Shown here one piece after another: positions 1 to 5,534 of a stretch of DNA of 6,865 nt; the first letter of the stretch is position 1, and the number at the start of each line of letters is the position of its first letter. A model generated the notes under the pieces. That model was given only the letters and a program-made list of their open reading frames with translations, did not search any database and had not been told where the DNA came from. The position numbers and the translations under genes are program-made. Origin of the DNA: Clostridiales bacterium (GTDB taxonomy: Bacteria; Bacillota; Clostridia; Saccharofermentanales; UBA5734). The stretch covers positions 1 through 6,865 of the forward strand of contig SLMY01000287.1 of NCBI GenBank assembly GCA_007133255.1, written 5' to 3'.

Positions 1-161
1 TTCGCGGTGAGCTGTTTATGGAACTGTCTGGTAGTCCTGACAGTTTTTCGAGCGATTAATTTGTAAATGATCGCCGTGATGATCAAGGCAATAGGGATAA
101 CACCAGATATGATCCAGTGCAATAAATGCAGTCCTCCAAATTCCAGAATGGTCATGACCAT
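1..161 (-). CDS. Small membrane protein of unknown function, N-terminal part (runs off left edge)
   Basis: The reading frame starts at an ATG at 161 and stays open to the window edge (53 codons visible, 3' end missing). A clear GGAGGA ribosome binding site lies at 173-168 with a 6-nt spacer. A second in-frame ATG two codons on (155) is less well spaced. The product begins MVMTILEFGGLHLLHW. It has one hydrophobic segment, about residues 16-33 (Trp-Ile-Ile to Ile-Ile-Tyr), followed by a basic stretch (KLIARK, then TVRTTRQ). That pattern suggests a single-pass protein with a short outside N-terminus and a positively charged inside C-terminus. It starts 24 nt after the aminopeptidase stop on the same strand, so co-transcription is likely. 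I do not recognise a family. The call rests on the ribosome binding site, the open frame and the plausible membrane topology. Confidence 0.62.
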   Translation of the reverse strand, partial: MVMTILEFGGLHLLHWIISGVIPIALIITAIIYKLIARKTVRTTRQFHKQLTA

Positions 162-185
162 ATCAAATCCTCCATGTCAGTGTGA

Positions 186-1307
186 TCAGGGGTTCAGGTT
201 TTTCAGCTCAGGCGGCAGGAAAAGACCGTCACGTCTGATTTCAGCGTCATCAAACCAGATACTGCCGCCGCCATATTCAGGTCTCTGAATATGAACCAGA
301 TCCCAGTGTACTGAAGAGTCATTGCCGTTGGGCGCGTCGTCATAGCAGGCACCAGGCGTGAAATGGAAAGAACCGGATATCTTTTCATCAAAGAGCGTGT
401 TCATGAAAGGTTCGCGGATCAGGGGGTTAAAGCCAATCGCGAACTCGCCAATATAGCGTGCGCCTTCATCGCTGCTTAAAATCTTGTTCAGCAGATCGGT
501 GTTCTCACCAGCTGACGCCTGAATAATTTTACCGTCTTTAAATTCGAGGCGAATGTCATGAAACACTGTGCCCCAGAACACAGAGGGTGTATTAACCAAC
601 AGCTTTCCTTGCACGGAATGCCGAACTGGCGCGGTGAAGCACTCGCCGTCCGGGATATTGTTCTCACCGCAGCAGGGGATAACCGGTATGTTTTCGATTG
701 AGAAGTGAAGATCGGTCTCACGGCCGGTGACGTGAACATGCTTTGTTTTTTCCATCAGCTGCTTGAGGGGTTGTACGTCCTTTTGCATTTGAGCGTAGTC
801 AACAGATGAGACATCCAGCACAAAATCAATATAATCGTCAAATGACATGCCGGCCCGCTGTGCCTGGCCAGGGGTTGGATACTCAAACAGAACCCAGCGC
901 CGGTGATTGATCAGAAGGTCCTTGAAGGGTTTGTTCTTGATCGCCGCTAGCTGCTGAACGGCAGGAGGGATTTTTGACAGCTCCTGGTCATTGGCATAGG
1001 ATCGGATAACAATATCACCGGCCAGGTTTTCAAACCGTCTTTTACCGGACTCAGCTTTTTCCTCAAGAAAACGAGCGCTGACACCCTGGTCTTCCGGGTC
1101 CAGCAGGTCCAGCTGCATGCGGGTCAGCTCCTGTTGAGTCAGCTGGACTTCAGCCAGCGCGCCTATGATCTTAGCCTGGCGTAAAATCGCCTTAACCAGC
1201 GGCAGAGCCGCTACATCGGCTGTTATGTGAAAGGCTTCGCCTTTTTTTATGCTCATTGAATGACGCAGCATCAGCCTGGCTAGTTTTTCTATTCTTGAGT
1301 CACGCAT
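186..1307 (-). CDS. M29-family (thermophilic-type) metallo-aminopeptidase
   Basis: This is a predicted cytoplasmic exopeptidase that removes N-terminal residues from peptides using two metal ions; M29 includes AmpS, AmpT and PepS. The 373-residue product is near the lower end of the family range (about 370-415) and has no signal peptide. The N-terminal half contains the family-like GEAFHITAD region (residues 23-31). The C-terminal half carries the metal site: Glu222 in NIPDGE, Glu288 in GEFAIGFNP, His315 in SGSFHF, Tyr322, then His334 and Asp336 in SSVHWDLVH, by analogy with solved M29 enzymes. The ATG at 1307 has AAGGAG at 1319-1314 with a 6-nt spacer. It lies 192 bp downstream of fabD on the same strand but has its own extended -10 promoter. 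Family assignment is firm; substrate preference cannot be read. A link to lipid synthesis is only positional. Confidence 0.93.
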   Translation of the reverse strand: MRDSRIEKLARLMLRHSMSIKKGEAFHITADVAALPLVKAILRQAKIIGALAEVQLTQQELTRMQLDLLDPEDQGVSARFLEEKAESGKRRFENLAGDIVIRSYANDQELSKIPPAVQQLAAIKNKPFKDLLINHRRWVLFEYPTPGQAQRAGMSFDDYIDFVLDVSSVDYAQMQKDVQPLKQLMEKTKHVHVTGRETDLHFSIENIPVIPCCGENNIPDGECFTAPVRHSVQGKLLVNTPSVFWGTVFHDIRLEFKDGKIIQASAGENTDLLNKILSSDEGARYIGEFAIGFNPLIREPFMNTLFDEKISGSFHFTPGACYDDAPNGNDSSVHWDLVHIQRPEYGGGSIWFDDAEIRRDGLFLPPELKNLNP

Positions 1308-1321
1308 AAGAAGCTCCTTAA

Positions 1322-1361
1322 ATCTGCTATAGTCAGCTGTTCTCTTCTGATTATAGCAGAT
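1322..1361. repeat. Large imperfect inverted repeat in the aminopeptidase promoter and leader
   Basis: The arms are 1322-1336 (ATCTGCTATAGTCAG) and 1347-1361 (CTGATTATAGCAGAT). They pair over 15 positions with a single mismatch (1332/1351) around a 10-base centre. The right arm contains the aminopeptidase -10 element, and the left edge is within a few bases of its ribosome binding site. There is no T-run after it on either strand, so it does not look like an intrinsic terminator. It could be an operator, or a stem in a transcript reading through from fabD. Confidence 0.72.
1350..1358 (-). promoter_or_regulatory. Extended -10 promoter for the M29 aminopeptidase
   Basis: On the minus strand this reads TGCTATAAT, a perfect sigma-A extended -10 (TGnTATAAT). 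It lies about 43 nt upstream of the aminopeptidase ATG, so initiation would fall near 1343. At 17-18 nt upstream there is no good -35 hexamer (CACGAC), which fits an extended -10 promoter. It implies transcription independent of fabD. Confidence 0.6.
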
Positions 1362-1427
1362 CAGTGCTTTCTGTCGTGATGATTAGATGCTGATATGTGT
1401 TACGTTTCCTTTACAGTCTTTATGGGA

Positions 1428-1443
1428 ACAGCAGAAGAGCTGT
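1428..1443. repeat. Short inverted repeat downstream of fabD
   Basis: ACAGC and GCTGT form a perfect 5-bp stem around a 6-base loop, 57-72 nt after the fabD stop. The following minus-strand sequence is not U-rich, so termination is not supported. The remaining fabD-aminopeptidase gap (1308-1499) shows no gene and no convincing intrinsic terminator. Confidence 0.3.
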
Positions 1444-1499
1444 CGCCGTGGGTTTTCCCGGGCATTGACCGCTGGCAGGATGACTTGGCCTAATGCTGG

Positions 1500-2435
1500 C
1501 TAAAAGGTCGCGTCCCGCGTCAGTTTCTTTAGGTCATCTGGCGTTTCCACATTGAAAACAACTGATTCACGCAGTGTTTTTTTCACCAGCCCGGTCAGGA
1601 CTTTTCCCGGCCCGAATTCAATAAAGGTGCTCTGGCCACCTGCTGCCGCTGCCTGAAGGGTATCAACCCAGCGCACAGAACTGCACATATGAACGGACAG
1701 ATAATGAGGCCAGTTCATGTCATCTGGCAGGATACCAGCGCTGGTATTTGAGTAAACCGGCATCAGCGGTTTATTAAAAGTGAGGCTGTTCGCATAGGTT
1801 TTCAGCTGATCGGCCGCTGTTTGCATCAGCGGAGTATGAAAAGCACCGCTGACATTAAGCTTCACGAGTCGGCGAGCGCCTTTTTGTTTCAGCGCCTCAG
1901 CGCAGGCAGCTGTTTCATCAGCGTAGCCGGCGATCACAATCTGGCCAGGCGCGTTATCGTTGGCCAGCCAGACTCTGCTCTGCCAGGCATCCTCATTTAG
2001 TGTAGACAAGAGTGTGTCTTTATCAAGCCCAATCACAGCGATCATGATACCCGGCTGCTCTTCTGAAGCGGCCTGCATCACCTGTGCCCGGTAACTGATC
2101 AGGTCAAGCAAGTCATGAAAATCCAGTACCCCGGCCGCTGCCAGCGCGGTATACTCACCTAGTGAAAACCCGGCGAAGCAGCCTTGCGCAAGCATACAGT
2201 TTTCTTCCCGGAGCAGGCTTTGCCATGTCTCAAAGGCGGCGTAACTGAGTGTGACAATGGCCAGCTGAGCGTAAAGGGTCTGGCTTAACTGGGTTTCGTC
2301 CAGTTCCAGTAAATTAACAGAGACCTGTTCCGATGCCTGCTGATAAATCTTCGCAGCCGCGTCATATCGCATGGCGAGCTCTGTTCCCATTCCTGCTTTT
2401 TGTGCGCCTTGTCCAGAAAATAAATAAGCCGGCAT
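1500..2435 (-). CDS. fabD: Malonyl-CoA:ACP transacylase FabD
   Basis: FabD transfers malonate from CoA to ACP to make the extender for every FASII cycle; it is cytosolic. The 311-residue product matches the usual length (about 305-315). It opens with FSGQGAQ (residues 6-12, oxyanion-hole Gln). The nucleophile is Ser91 in GFSLGEY, Arg116 in SYRAQ should bind the malonyl carboxylate, and His200 in SGAFHTPLM is the catalytic base. The C-terminal EFGPGKVLTGLVKK is also typical. The usual GHS around the nucleophile is GFS here. The start is ATG 2435: the AGGAGG at 2447-2442 leaves a 6-nt spacer to it. The in-frame TTG at 2441 would directly touch the AGGAGG and cannot be used. In many Bacillota fabD sits between fabK and fabG; here it stands alone, divergent from fabH, with a FabT-type operator in its promoter. 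Confidence 0.96.
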   Translation of the reverse strand: MPAYLFSGQGAQKAGMGTELAMRYDAAAKIYQQASEQVSVNLLELDETQLSQTLYAQLAIVTLSYAAFETWQSLLREENCMLAQGCFAGFSLGEYTALAAAGVLDFHDLLDLISYRAQVMQAASEEQPGIMIAVIGLDKDTLLSTLNEDAWQSRVWLANDNAPGQIVIAGYADETAACAEALKQKGARRLVKLNVSGAFHTPLMQTAADQLKTYANSLTFNKPLMPVYSNTSAGILPDDMNWPHYLSVHMCSSVRWVDTLQAAAAGGQSTFIEFGPGKVLTGLVKKTLRESVVFNVETPDDLKKLTRDATF

Positions 2436-2460
2436 GGCCAACCTCCTCGTTGCTTGACAG

Positions 2461-2476
2461 ATGCCAGGTCAGGCAT
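2461..2476 (-). other. Possible 5'-terminal stem-loop of the fabD mRNA
   Basis: On the minus strand ATGCC and GGCAT form a perfect 5-bp inverted repeat around six bases. If the fabD -10 at 2489-2484 is right, transcription starts near 2477, which puts this stem at the very 5' end of the mRNA, where such stems often slow decay. The stem is short and could be chance. Confidence 0.3.
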
Positions 2477-2483
2477 TAAACTG

Positions 2484-2512
2484 ATTATAGTTTGATAGTC
2501 AAATTATTTGAG
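2484..2512 (-). promoter_or_regulatory. fabD promoter
   Basis: A perfect TATAAT lies at 2489-2484 on the minus strand. With a 17-nt spacer, the -35 position (2512-2507) reads CTCAAA, a weak match (3 of 6) to TTGACA. The -10 is about 49 nt upstream of the fabD ATG. The FabT-like palindrome fills the spacer, so a bound repressor would block RNA polymerase. Confidence 0.58.
2489..2505. promoter_or_regulatory. FabT-like operator (TTTGA-N3-TCAAA palindrome) shared by fabD and fabH
   Basis: The site reads AGTTTGATAGTCAAATT, with perfect TTTGA/TCAAA arms around three bases. This closely resembles the operator bound by FabT, the MarR-family repressor that uses long-chain acyl-ACP as corepressor to shut down fab genes in streptococci and relatives. 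It lies inside the fabD -35/-10 spacer and ends two bases before the predicted fabH -35. One site could therefore act on both divergent genes. No fabT gene is in the window, so the regulator is inferred from the site alone. Confidence 0.66.
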
Positions 2513-2536
2513 ATACAACAAATACTTGCTTATAGA
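2508..2536 (+). promoter_or_regulatory. fabH promoter
   Basis: TTGAGA (2508-2513) and TATAGA (2531-2536) are separated by exactly 17 bases, a reasonable sigma-A promoter. The -10 ends 38 nt before the fabH ATG. The -35 overlaps the weak -35 of the divergent fabD promoter on the other strand, so the two promoters are back-to-back. Confidence 0.55.
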
Positions 2537-2545
2537 TTAAAGGAT

Positions 2546-2559
2546 ATTGATCGATAAAT
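2546..2559. repeat. Near-palindrome in the fabH leader sharing TATTGATC with the repeats before fabK
   Basis: ATTGATCGATAAAT is a 14-bp palindrome with one mismatched pair (positions 4 and 11). It falls just after the fabH -10, where initiation or early elongation could be blocked. The eight bases TATTGATC at 2545-2552 recur in all three 28-bp units upstream of fabK, which suggests, but does not prove, a shared binding protein. Confidence 0.38.
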
Positions 2560-2574
2560 CAAGTTGGAGGCTTT

Positions 2575-3579
2575 ATGCGAAAAATCAGAATAACCGGAAC
2601 CGGCAACTACTTGCCTGAACTGGTTGTTACCAACCAGATGATGTCGGAAATCGTTGAAACCAGTGATGAATGGATACTGACAAGAACCGGCATCGCGGAA
2701 AGACGGCTTTCGTCGGGAGAACCTACCTGGTATATGGGCGCGCAGGCAGCCCGGCTGGCCATCAGCGAAGCAGGCCTTTCCGGAGAGGATATAGACCTGA
2801 TCATTGTCACTACGATAACCCCTGATTATTATACACCATCAACAGCCTGTATTATCCAGTCCGAGATAAATGCGGGAAAAGCGGCCTGTTTCGACATCAA
2901 CGCTGCCTGCACCGGTTTTGTTTACGCGCTGGATATGGCCGCCCGCTATCTGATGTCCGATGATATACGGCATATTCTGATTGTCTCAACGGAGAACATC
3001 AGCAAAATTGTTGACTACAGTGATCGTTCAACCTGTGTTTTATTTGGCGATGGTGCCAGCGCGGTTGTCTGCAGCCGGCCGTCAGATCAGGATGAAAGCG
3101 CGATGCTGGCTACGGTTCTTGGCTCTGAAGGCCAGGGCGGCCAGTACTTGTACAGTAAGGCGCTGGATGTTAAACACCCATTCATAAAAAAAGAGCAGGT
3201 ATGGCCAGACCGTTTTGGACAGCAGGATGACCACTATGTTAATATGGATGGTCAGGAAGTGTATAAATTCGCGATACGGGCTCTTTCGGATTCCGTTCTC
3301 AAGGTGATCAGGAAGGCCAATGTGTCCATTGATGAACTGCGATACATTATTCCTCACCAGGCTAACTCACGTATTGTCAATGCTGCCGCCAGGCGTATGA
3401 AGGCCGATCCGCAGCAGATTATCAGCCGTATGTCTGATTTTGGCAATACCTCATCCGCCAGCATTCCTATCTGTCTCGATGAACTGATTCGTTCCGGACG
3501 GCTGCGGCGTGGTGAAAAGGTCGCTTTGTGCGGATTTGGAGCAGGACTAACCTATGGCGCGGCTATTTTTATTTACTGA
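2575..3579 (+). CDS. fabH: Beta-ketoacyl-ACP synthase III FabH
   Basis: FabH starts fatty acid synthesis by condensing an acyl-CoA primer with malonyl-ACP to give 3-ketoacyl-ACP, in the cytosol. The catalytic triad is complete: Cys112 in NAACTGF, His261 in IPHQAN and Asn291 in GNTSSAS. Also typical are TSDEWILTRTGI (residues 29-40), FGDGASA (157-163) and the C-terminal GFGAGLTYGAA. At 334 residues it is about 17 longer than E. coli FabH. The extra length lies between the FGDG motif and His261, around residues 190-220, and is rich in charged and polar residues. Insertions here are not rare in Bacillota and could affect the substrate pocket or dimer surface, so primer preference (straight or branched) cannot be called. 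The ATG has TTGGAGG at 2564-2570 with a short 4-nt spacer. Transcription probably starts at the FabT-flanked promoter upstream. Confidence 0.96.
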   Translation: MRKIRITGTGNYLPELVVTNQMMSEIVETSDEWILTRTGIAERRLSSGEPTWYMGAQAARLAISEAGLSGEDIDLIIVTTITPDYYTPSTACIIQSEINAGKAACFDINAACTGFVYALDMAARYLMSDDIRHILIVSTENISKIVDYSDRSTCVLFGDGASAVVCSRPSDQDESAMLATVLGSEGQGGQYLYSKALDVKHPFIKKEQVWPDRFGQQDDHYVNMDGQEVYKFAIRALSDSVLKVIRKANVSIDELRYIIPHQANSRIVNAAARRMKADPQQIISRMSDFGNTSSASIPICLDELIRSGRLRRGEKVALCGFGAGLTYGAAIFIY

Positions 3580-3580
3580 T

Positions 3581-3605
3581 ACGCTGGCACTTCTCAGCCG
3601 GGCGT
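3581..3605 (+). other. Stem-loop immediately after fabH, without a U-tract
   Basis: ACGCTGGC (3581-3588) pairs with GCCGGGCGT (3597-3605) across an 8-base loop, with one bulged G and one G-U pair, starting two bases after the fabH stop codon. The next bases (CTGGATGAAG) contain no U-run, so it is not a standard intrinsic terminator. It may protect the fabH 3' end or mark a processing point before fabK. Confidence 0.42.
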
Positions 3606-3652
3606 CTGGATGAAGAGCGGTCTGATACCATAAGATCAGATAACACATTTGT

Positions 3653-3736
3653 TTTATTGATCAGGATAATAGTCAGAGCGTTTATTGATCAGTAAGCTAA
3701 CCAGTTCGTTTATTGATCAGTAAGTTAAACAGGCGG
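3653..3736 (+). repeat. Three tandem 28-bp units upstream of fabK
   Basis: TTTATTGATCAG occurs at 3653-3664, 3681-3692 and 3709-3720, exactly 28 bp apart each time. The remaining 16 bases of each unit are more variable but share an AG near the end and a C/G-rich close; units 2 and 3 both continue TAAG. In units 2 and 3 the core forms TTATTGATCAGTAA, a 14-bp palindrome with one mismatched pair. That fits an operator array better than a coding remnant. No ORF or recognisable ACP sequence lies here. Confidence 0.75.
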
Positions 3737-3770
3737 TTAGCGGCAGATCCATATAGCCAGATCCTGATGT

Positions 3771-3785
3771 TTACTTTTAAAGTAA
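3771..3785. promoter_or_regulatory. Perfect 15-bp palindrome before fabK
   Basis: TTACTTTTAAAGTAA consists of seven-base arms fully complementary around one central base. It ends 27 nt before the fabK ATG and 14 nt before its ribosome binding site. It does not match the FabT-like TTTGA-N3-TCAAA pattern. It could be an operator for another regulator or a weak A/T hairpin. I could not place a convincing sigma-A promoter in the fabH-fabK gap, so whether fabK has its own transcript is open. Confidence 0.5.
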
Positions 3786-3812
3786 GTATTTTTCTTTCGA
3801 AAGGAATAAACT

Positions 3813-4763
3813 ATGTCACATGAGCAGCTATGCAAAATACTAAGAACAAAGTACCCGATTATTCAGGGCGGTATGGCCTGGGTCGCTAACGCTGATCTGG
3901 CATCCGCGGTATCAAATGGCGGCGGACTGGGCCTGATCGCCGCCGGTTCCATGACGCCCGACTTGCTGCGAGCAGAGATTCGCAGAATGAAAACCATGAC
4001 TGATCATACGTATGGTGTTAATATTATGCTGATGAACCCGTTCGCGGATGATCTGGCGGAGGTTGTCAGGGAAGAGGCTGTGCCGATTGTCACAACAGGC
4101 GCGGGGTCGCCCGGAAAATATATTGAGACCTGGAAAAAAGCAAGTATAGTTGTTATTCCCGTGGTCGCTTCAGTTGCTTACGCGAGACGGATGGAAAACC
4201 TGGGTGCCGACGCGGTTGTGGCTGAAGGAACTGAAGCCGGGGGTCACATAGGTGAACTGACTACTATGGTGCTCATACCCCAGGTGGCTGACGCGATCAG
4301 CATCCCGATTATCGCGGCAGGCGGTATCGCCGACGGCCGCGGTGTGGCCGCGGCTTTTTCACTGGGCGCTTCCGGTGTGCAGGTTGGTACGCGCTTTCTG
4401 GCCAGTACAGAGTGCGCGATTCACGACAATTACAAGAATATGGTGATTAAAGCCAGAGATATCGATACAATGGTCACAGGCCGCAGCGGCGGCCACCCCG
4501 TCAGAACACTGAAAAACAAACTGGCCAGAAAACTGATCGCCATGGAAAAAGAAGGCGCGACCTTTGAGCAGCTTGAACAGATTGCAGTTGGTTCGCTGCG
4601 GCGCGCTGTCCAGGAAGGCGATCTGGTGGAAGGCTCTTTCATGGCCGGACAGTCGGCCGGCCTGGTCAAAGAACTGAAACCGGCCGGTGAGATTATCCGC
4701 GAACTGTTCAGAGACGCCGAACAACTTTTATGCAAACCCTTATATTTCGGAGGACAATTATGA
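3813..4763 (+). CDS. fabK: FMN-dependent enoyl-ACP reductase FabK
   Basis: FabK catalyses the last step of each elongation round, reducing trans-2-enoyl-ACP with NAD(P)H through bound FMN. It is a TIM-barrel flavoprotein unrelated to FabI and insensitive to FabI inhibitors such as triclosan. The 316-residue length is normal. The N-terminal KYPIIQGGMAWVANADLASAVSNGGGLG (residues 13-40) is typical of the FabK/nitronate monooxygenase superfamily. EAGGHIG holds His145, equivalent to the catalytic His of pneumococcal FabK. AAGGIADGRG (168-177) and GTRFLAST (192-199) form the FMN phosphate region, and MAGQSAGLV (277-285) is near the end. FabK is favoured over 2-nitropropane dioxygenase because of the fab context. 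The AAAGGA site at 3800-3805 has a 7-nt spacer. The last four bases (ATGA) overlap the fabG start. Confidence 0.96.
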   Translation: MSHEQLCKILRTKYPIIQGGMAWVANADLASAVSNGGGLGLIAAGSMTPDLLRAEIRRMKTMTDHTYGVNIMLMNPFADDLAEVVREEAVPIVTTGAGSPGKYIETWKKASIVVIPVVASVAYARRMENLGADAVVAEGTEAGGHIGELTTMVLIPQVADAISIPIIAAGGIADGRGVAAAFSLGASGVQVGTRFLASTECAIHDNYKNMVIKARDIDTMVTGRSGGHPVRTLKNKLARKLIAMEKEGATFEQLEQIAVGSLRRAVQEGDLVEGSFMAGQSAGLVKELKPAGEIIRELFRDAEQLLCKPLYFGGQL

Positions 4764-5488
4764 GCGCGATTGTAACAGGCGGATCCAGAGGGATCGGTGC
4801 CGCGACAGCGCTGGCGCTGGCAGAGGCCGGACACGATGTCGCGCTGACTTGTCAGCATAATCTGGCGCAGGCAGAGGCTGTGGCACAGGCATGTCGTACC
4901 AAAGGCGTTAAAGCGCTGGCTCTACAGGCTGATGTTACAGATGAACAGGCCTGTACAGAGCTAATTGGCCAAGTAACTGAAAAACTGGGTCCTGTGACGA
5001 TTCTGGTTAACAACGCTGGTATTAACCAGGATGGACTGGCCATGAGGATGAAGCTGGAACAGTTTGAATCAGTTGTGAAGACAAACCTGACTGGTAGTTT
5101 TCTGATGACACGTGCGGTATTGCCGGCCATGGTCAAGGCCAGGCGCGGGCGTGTTATTAATATGACCTCAGTCGCCGGTCTGCATGGTAACGCGGGGCAG
5201 GCAAACTATTCCGCGGCTAAAGCAGGGATCATTGGCCTGACAAAATCACTGGCAAAGGAAATGGCCGGACGCCAGATCACCGTGAATGCCATCGCGCCCG
5301 GTTTTATTGAAACTGATATGACACAAAAGCTTCCTGAAAAACTAAGAGAACAGGCAAAGGCGAATATCGGACTCGGCCGTTTTGGCAAGCCGGAAGATAT
5401 CGCCGCGCTGGCTGTGTTTCTCGCCTCTGATCAGGCATCATATATAACAGGGCAAGTGATAGAAGTCTCAGGCGGCCTTCGCCTGTAA
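4760..5488 (+). CDS. fabG: 3-oxoacyl-ACP reductase FabG
   Basis: FabG is the NADPH-dependent short-chain dehydrogenase that reduces 3-ketoacyl-ACP to the 3-hydroxy form. The 242 residues show the cofactor loop TGGSRGIG (6-13), NNAG (84-87), Asn109, and the catalytic Ser137, Tyr150 and Lys154 (YSAAK). The proline-glycine pair after the active site (IAPGFIETDM, 178-187) and the C-terminal ITGQVIEVSGG are also family hallmarks. The start is ATG 4760, with GGAGG at 4749-4753 and a 6-nt spacer. An upstream in-frame ATG at 4730 would add ten unrelated residues and has no ribosome binding site. The chosen start lacks the usual few residues before the first beta strand (such as LxGKxA), making the N-terminus slightly short. 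The ATGA overlap with the fabK stop points to translational coupling of the two reductases. Confidence 0.96.
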   Translation: MSAIVTGGSRGIGAATALALAEAGHDVALTCQHNLAQAEAVAQACRTKGVKALALQADVTDEQACTELIGQVTEKLGPVTILVNNAGINQDGLAMRMKLEQFESVVKTNLTGSFLMTRAVLPAMVKARRGRVINMTSVAGLHGNAGQANYSAAKAGIIGLTKSLAKEMAGRQITVNAIAPGFIETDMTQKLPEKLREQAKANIGLGRFGKPEDIAALAVFLASDQASYITGQVIEVSGGLRL

Positions 5489-5534
5489 AGAAACCAGGAT
5501 AAGTACACGAAACAAATACCCGCAGGAGGATTAT

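Noticed and set aside
67..288. Plus-strand 73-codon frame at the left end
   Set aside because: It overlaps the aminopeptidase 3' end and the membrane-protein gene antisense, and its sequence shows no recognisable domain.
3621..3640. TCTGAT/ATCAGA inverted repeat as the fabH terminator
   Set aside because: The stem is only six A/T-rich pairs with an 8-base loop, and no proper U-run follows.
3653..3736. 28-bp repeats as a small CRISPR array
   Set aside because: The units are directly adjacent with no spacers of regular length, only 12 of 28 bases are constant, and no cas gene is present.
3794..3803. CTTTCGAAAG palindrome touching the fabK ribosome binding site as a translation switch
   Set aside because: Only three or four weak pairs could form, too few to hide the ribosome binding site.
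3580..3812. A decayed acpP gene in the fabH-fabK gap
   Set aside because: No frame shows ACP-like sequence, and no codons for the Asp-Ser-Leu attachment motif occur in the gap.
4730..4759. Earlier fabG start at ATG 4730
   Set aside because: It has no ribosome binding site, adds ten residues unlike FabG, and overlaps fabK far more than the coupled ATGA start at 4760.
4359..4858. Long minus-strand open frames of 121 and 142 codons opposite fabK and fabG
   Set aside because: They lie wholly against genes with complete catalytic motifs, give low-complexity, unfamiliar proteins, and have no convincing ribosome binding sites.
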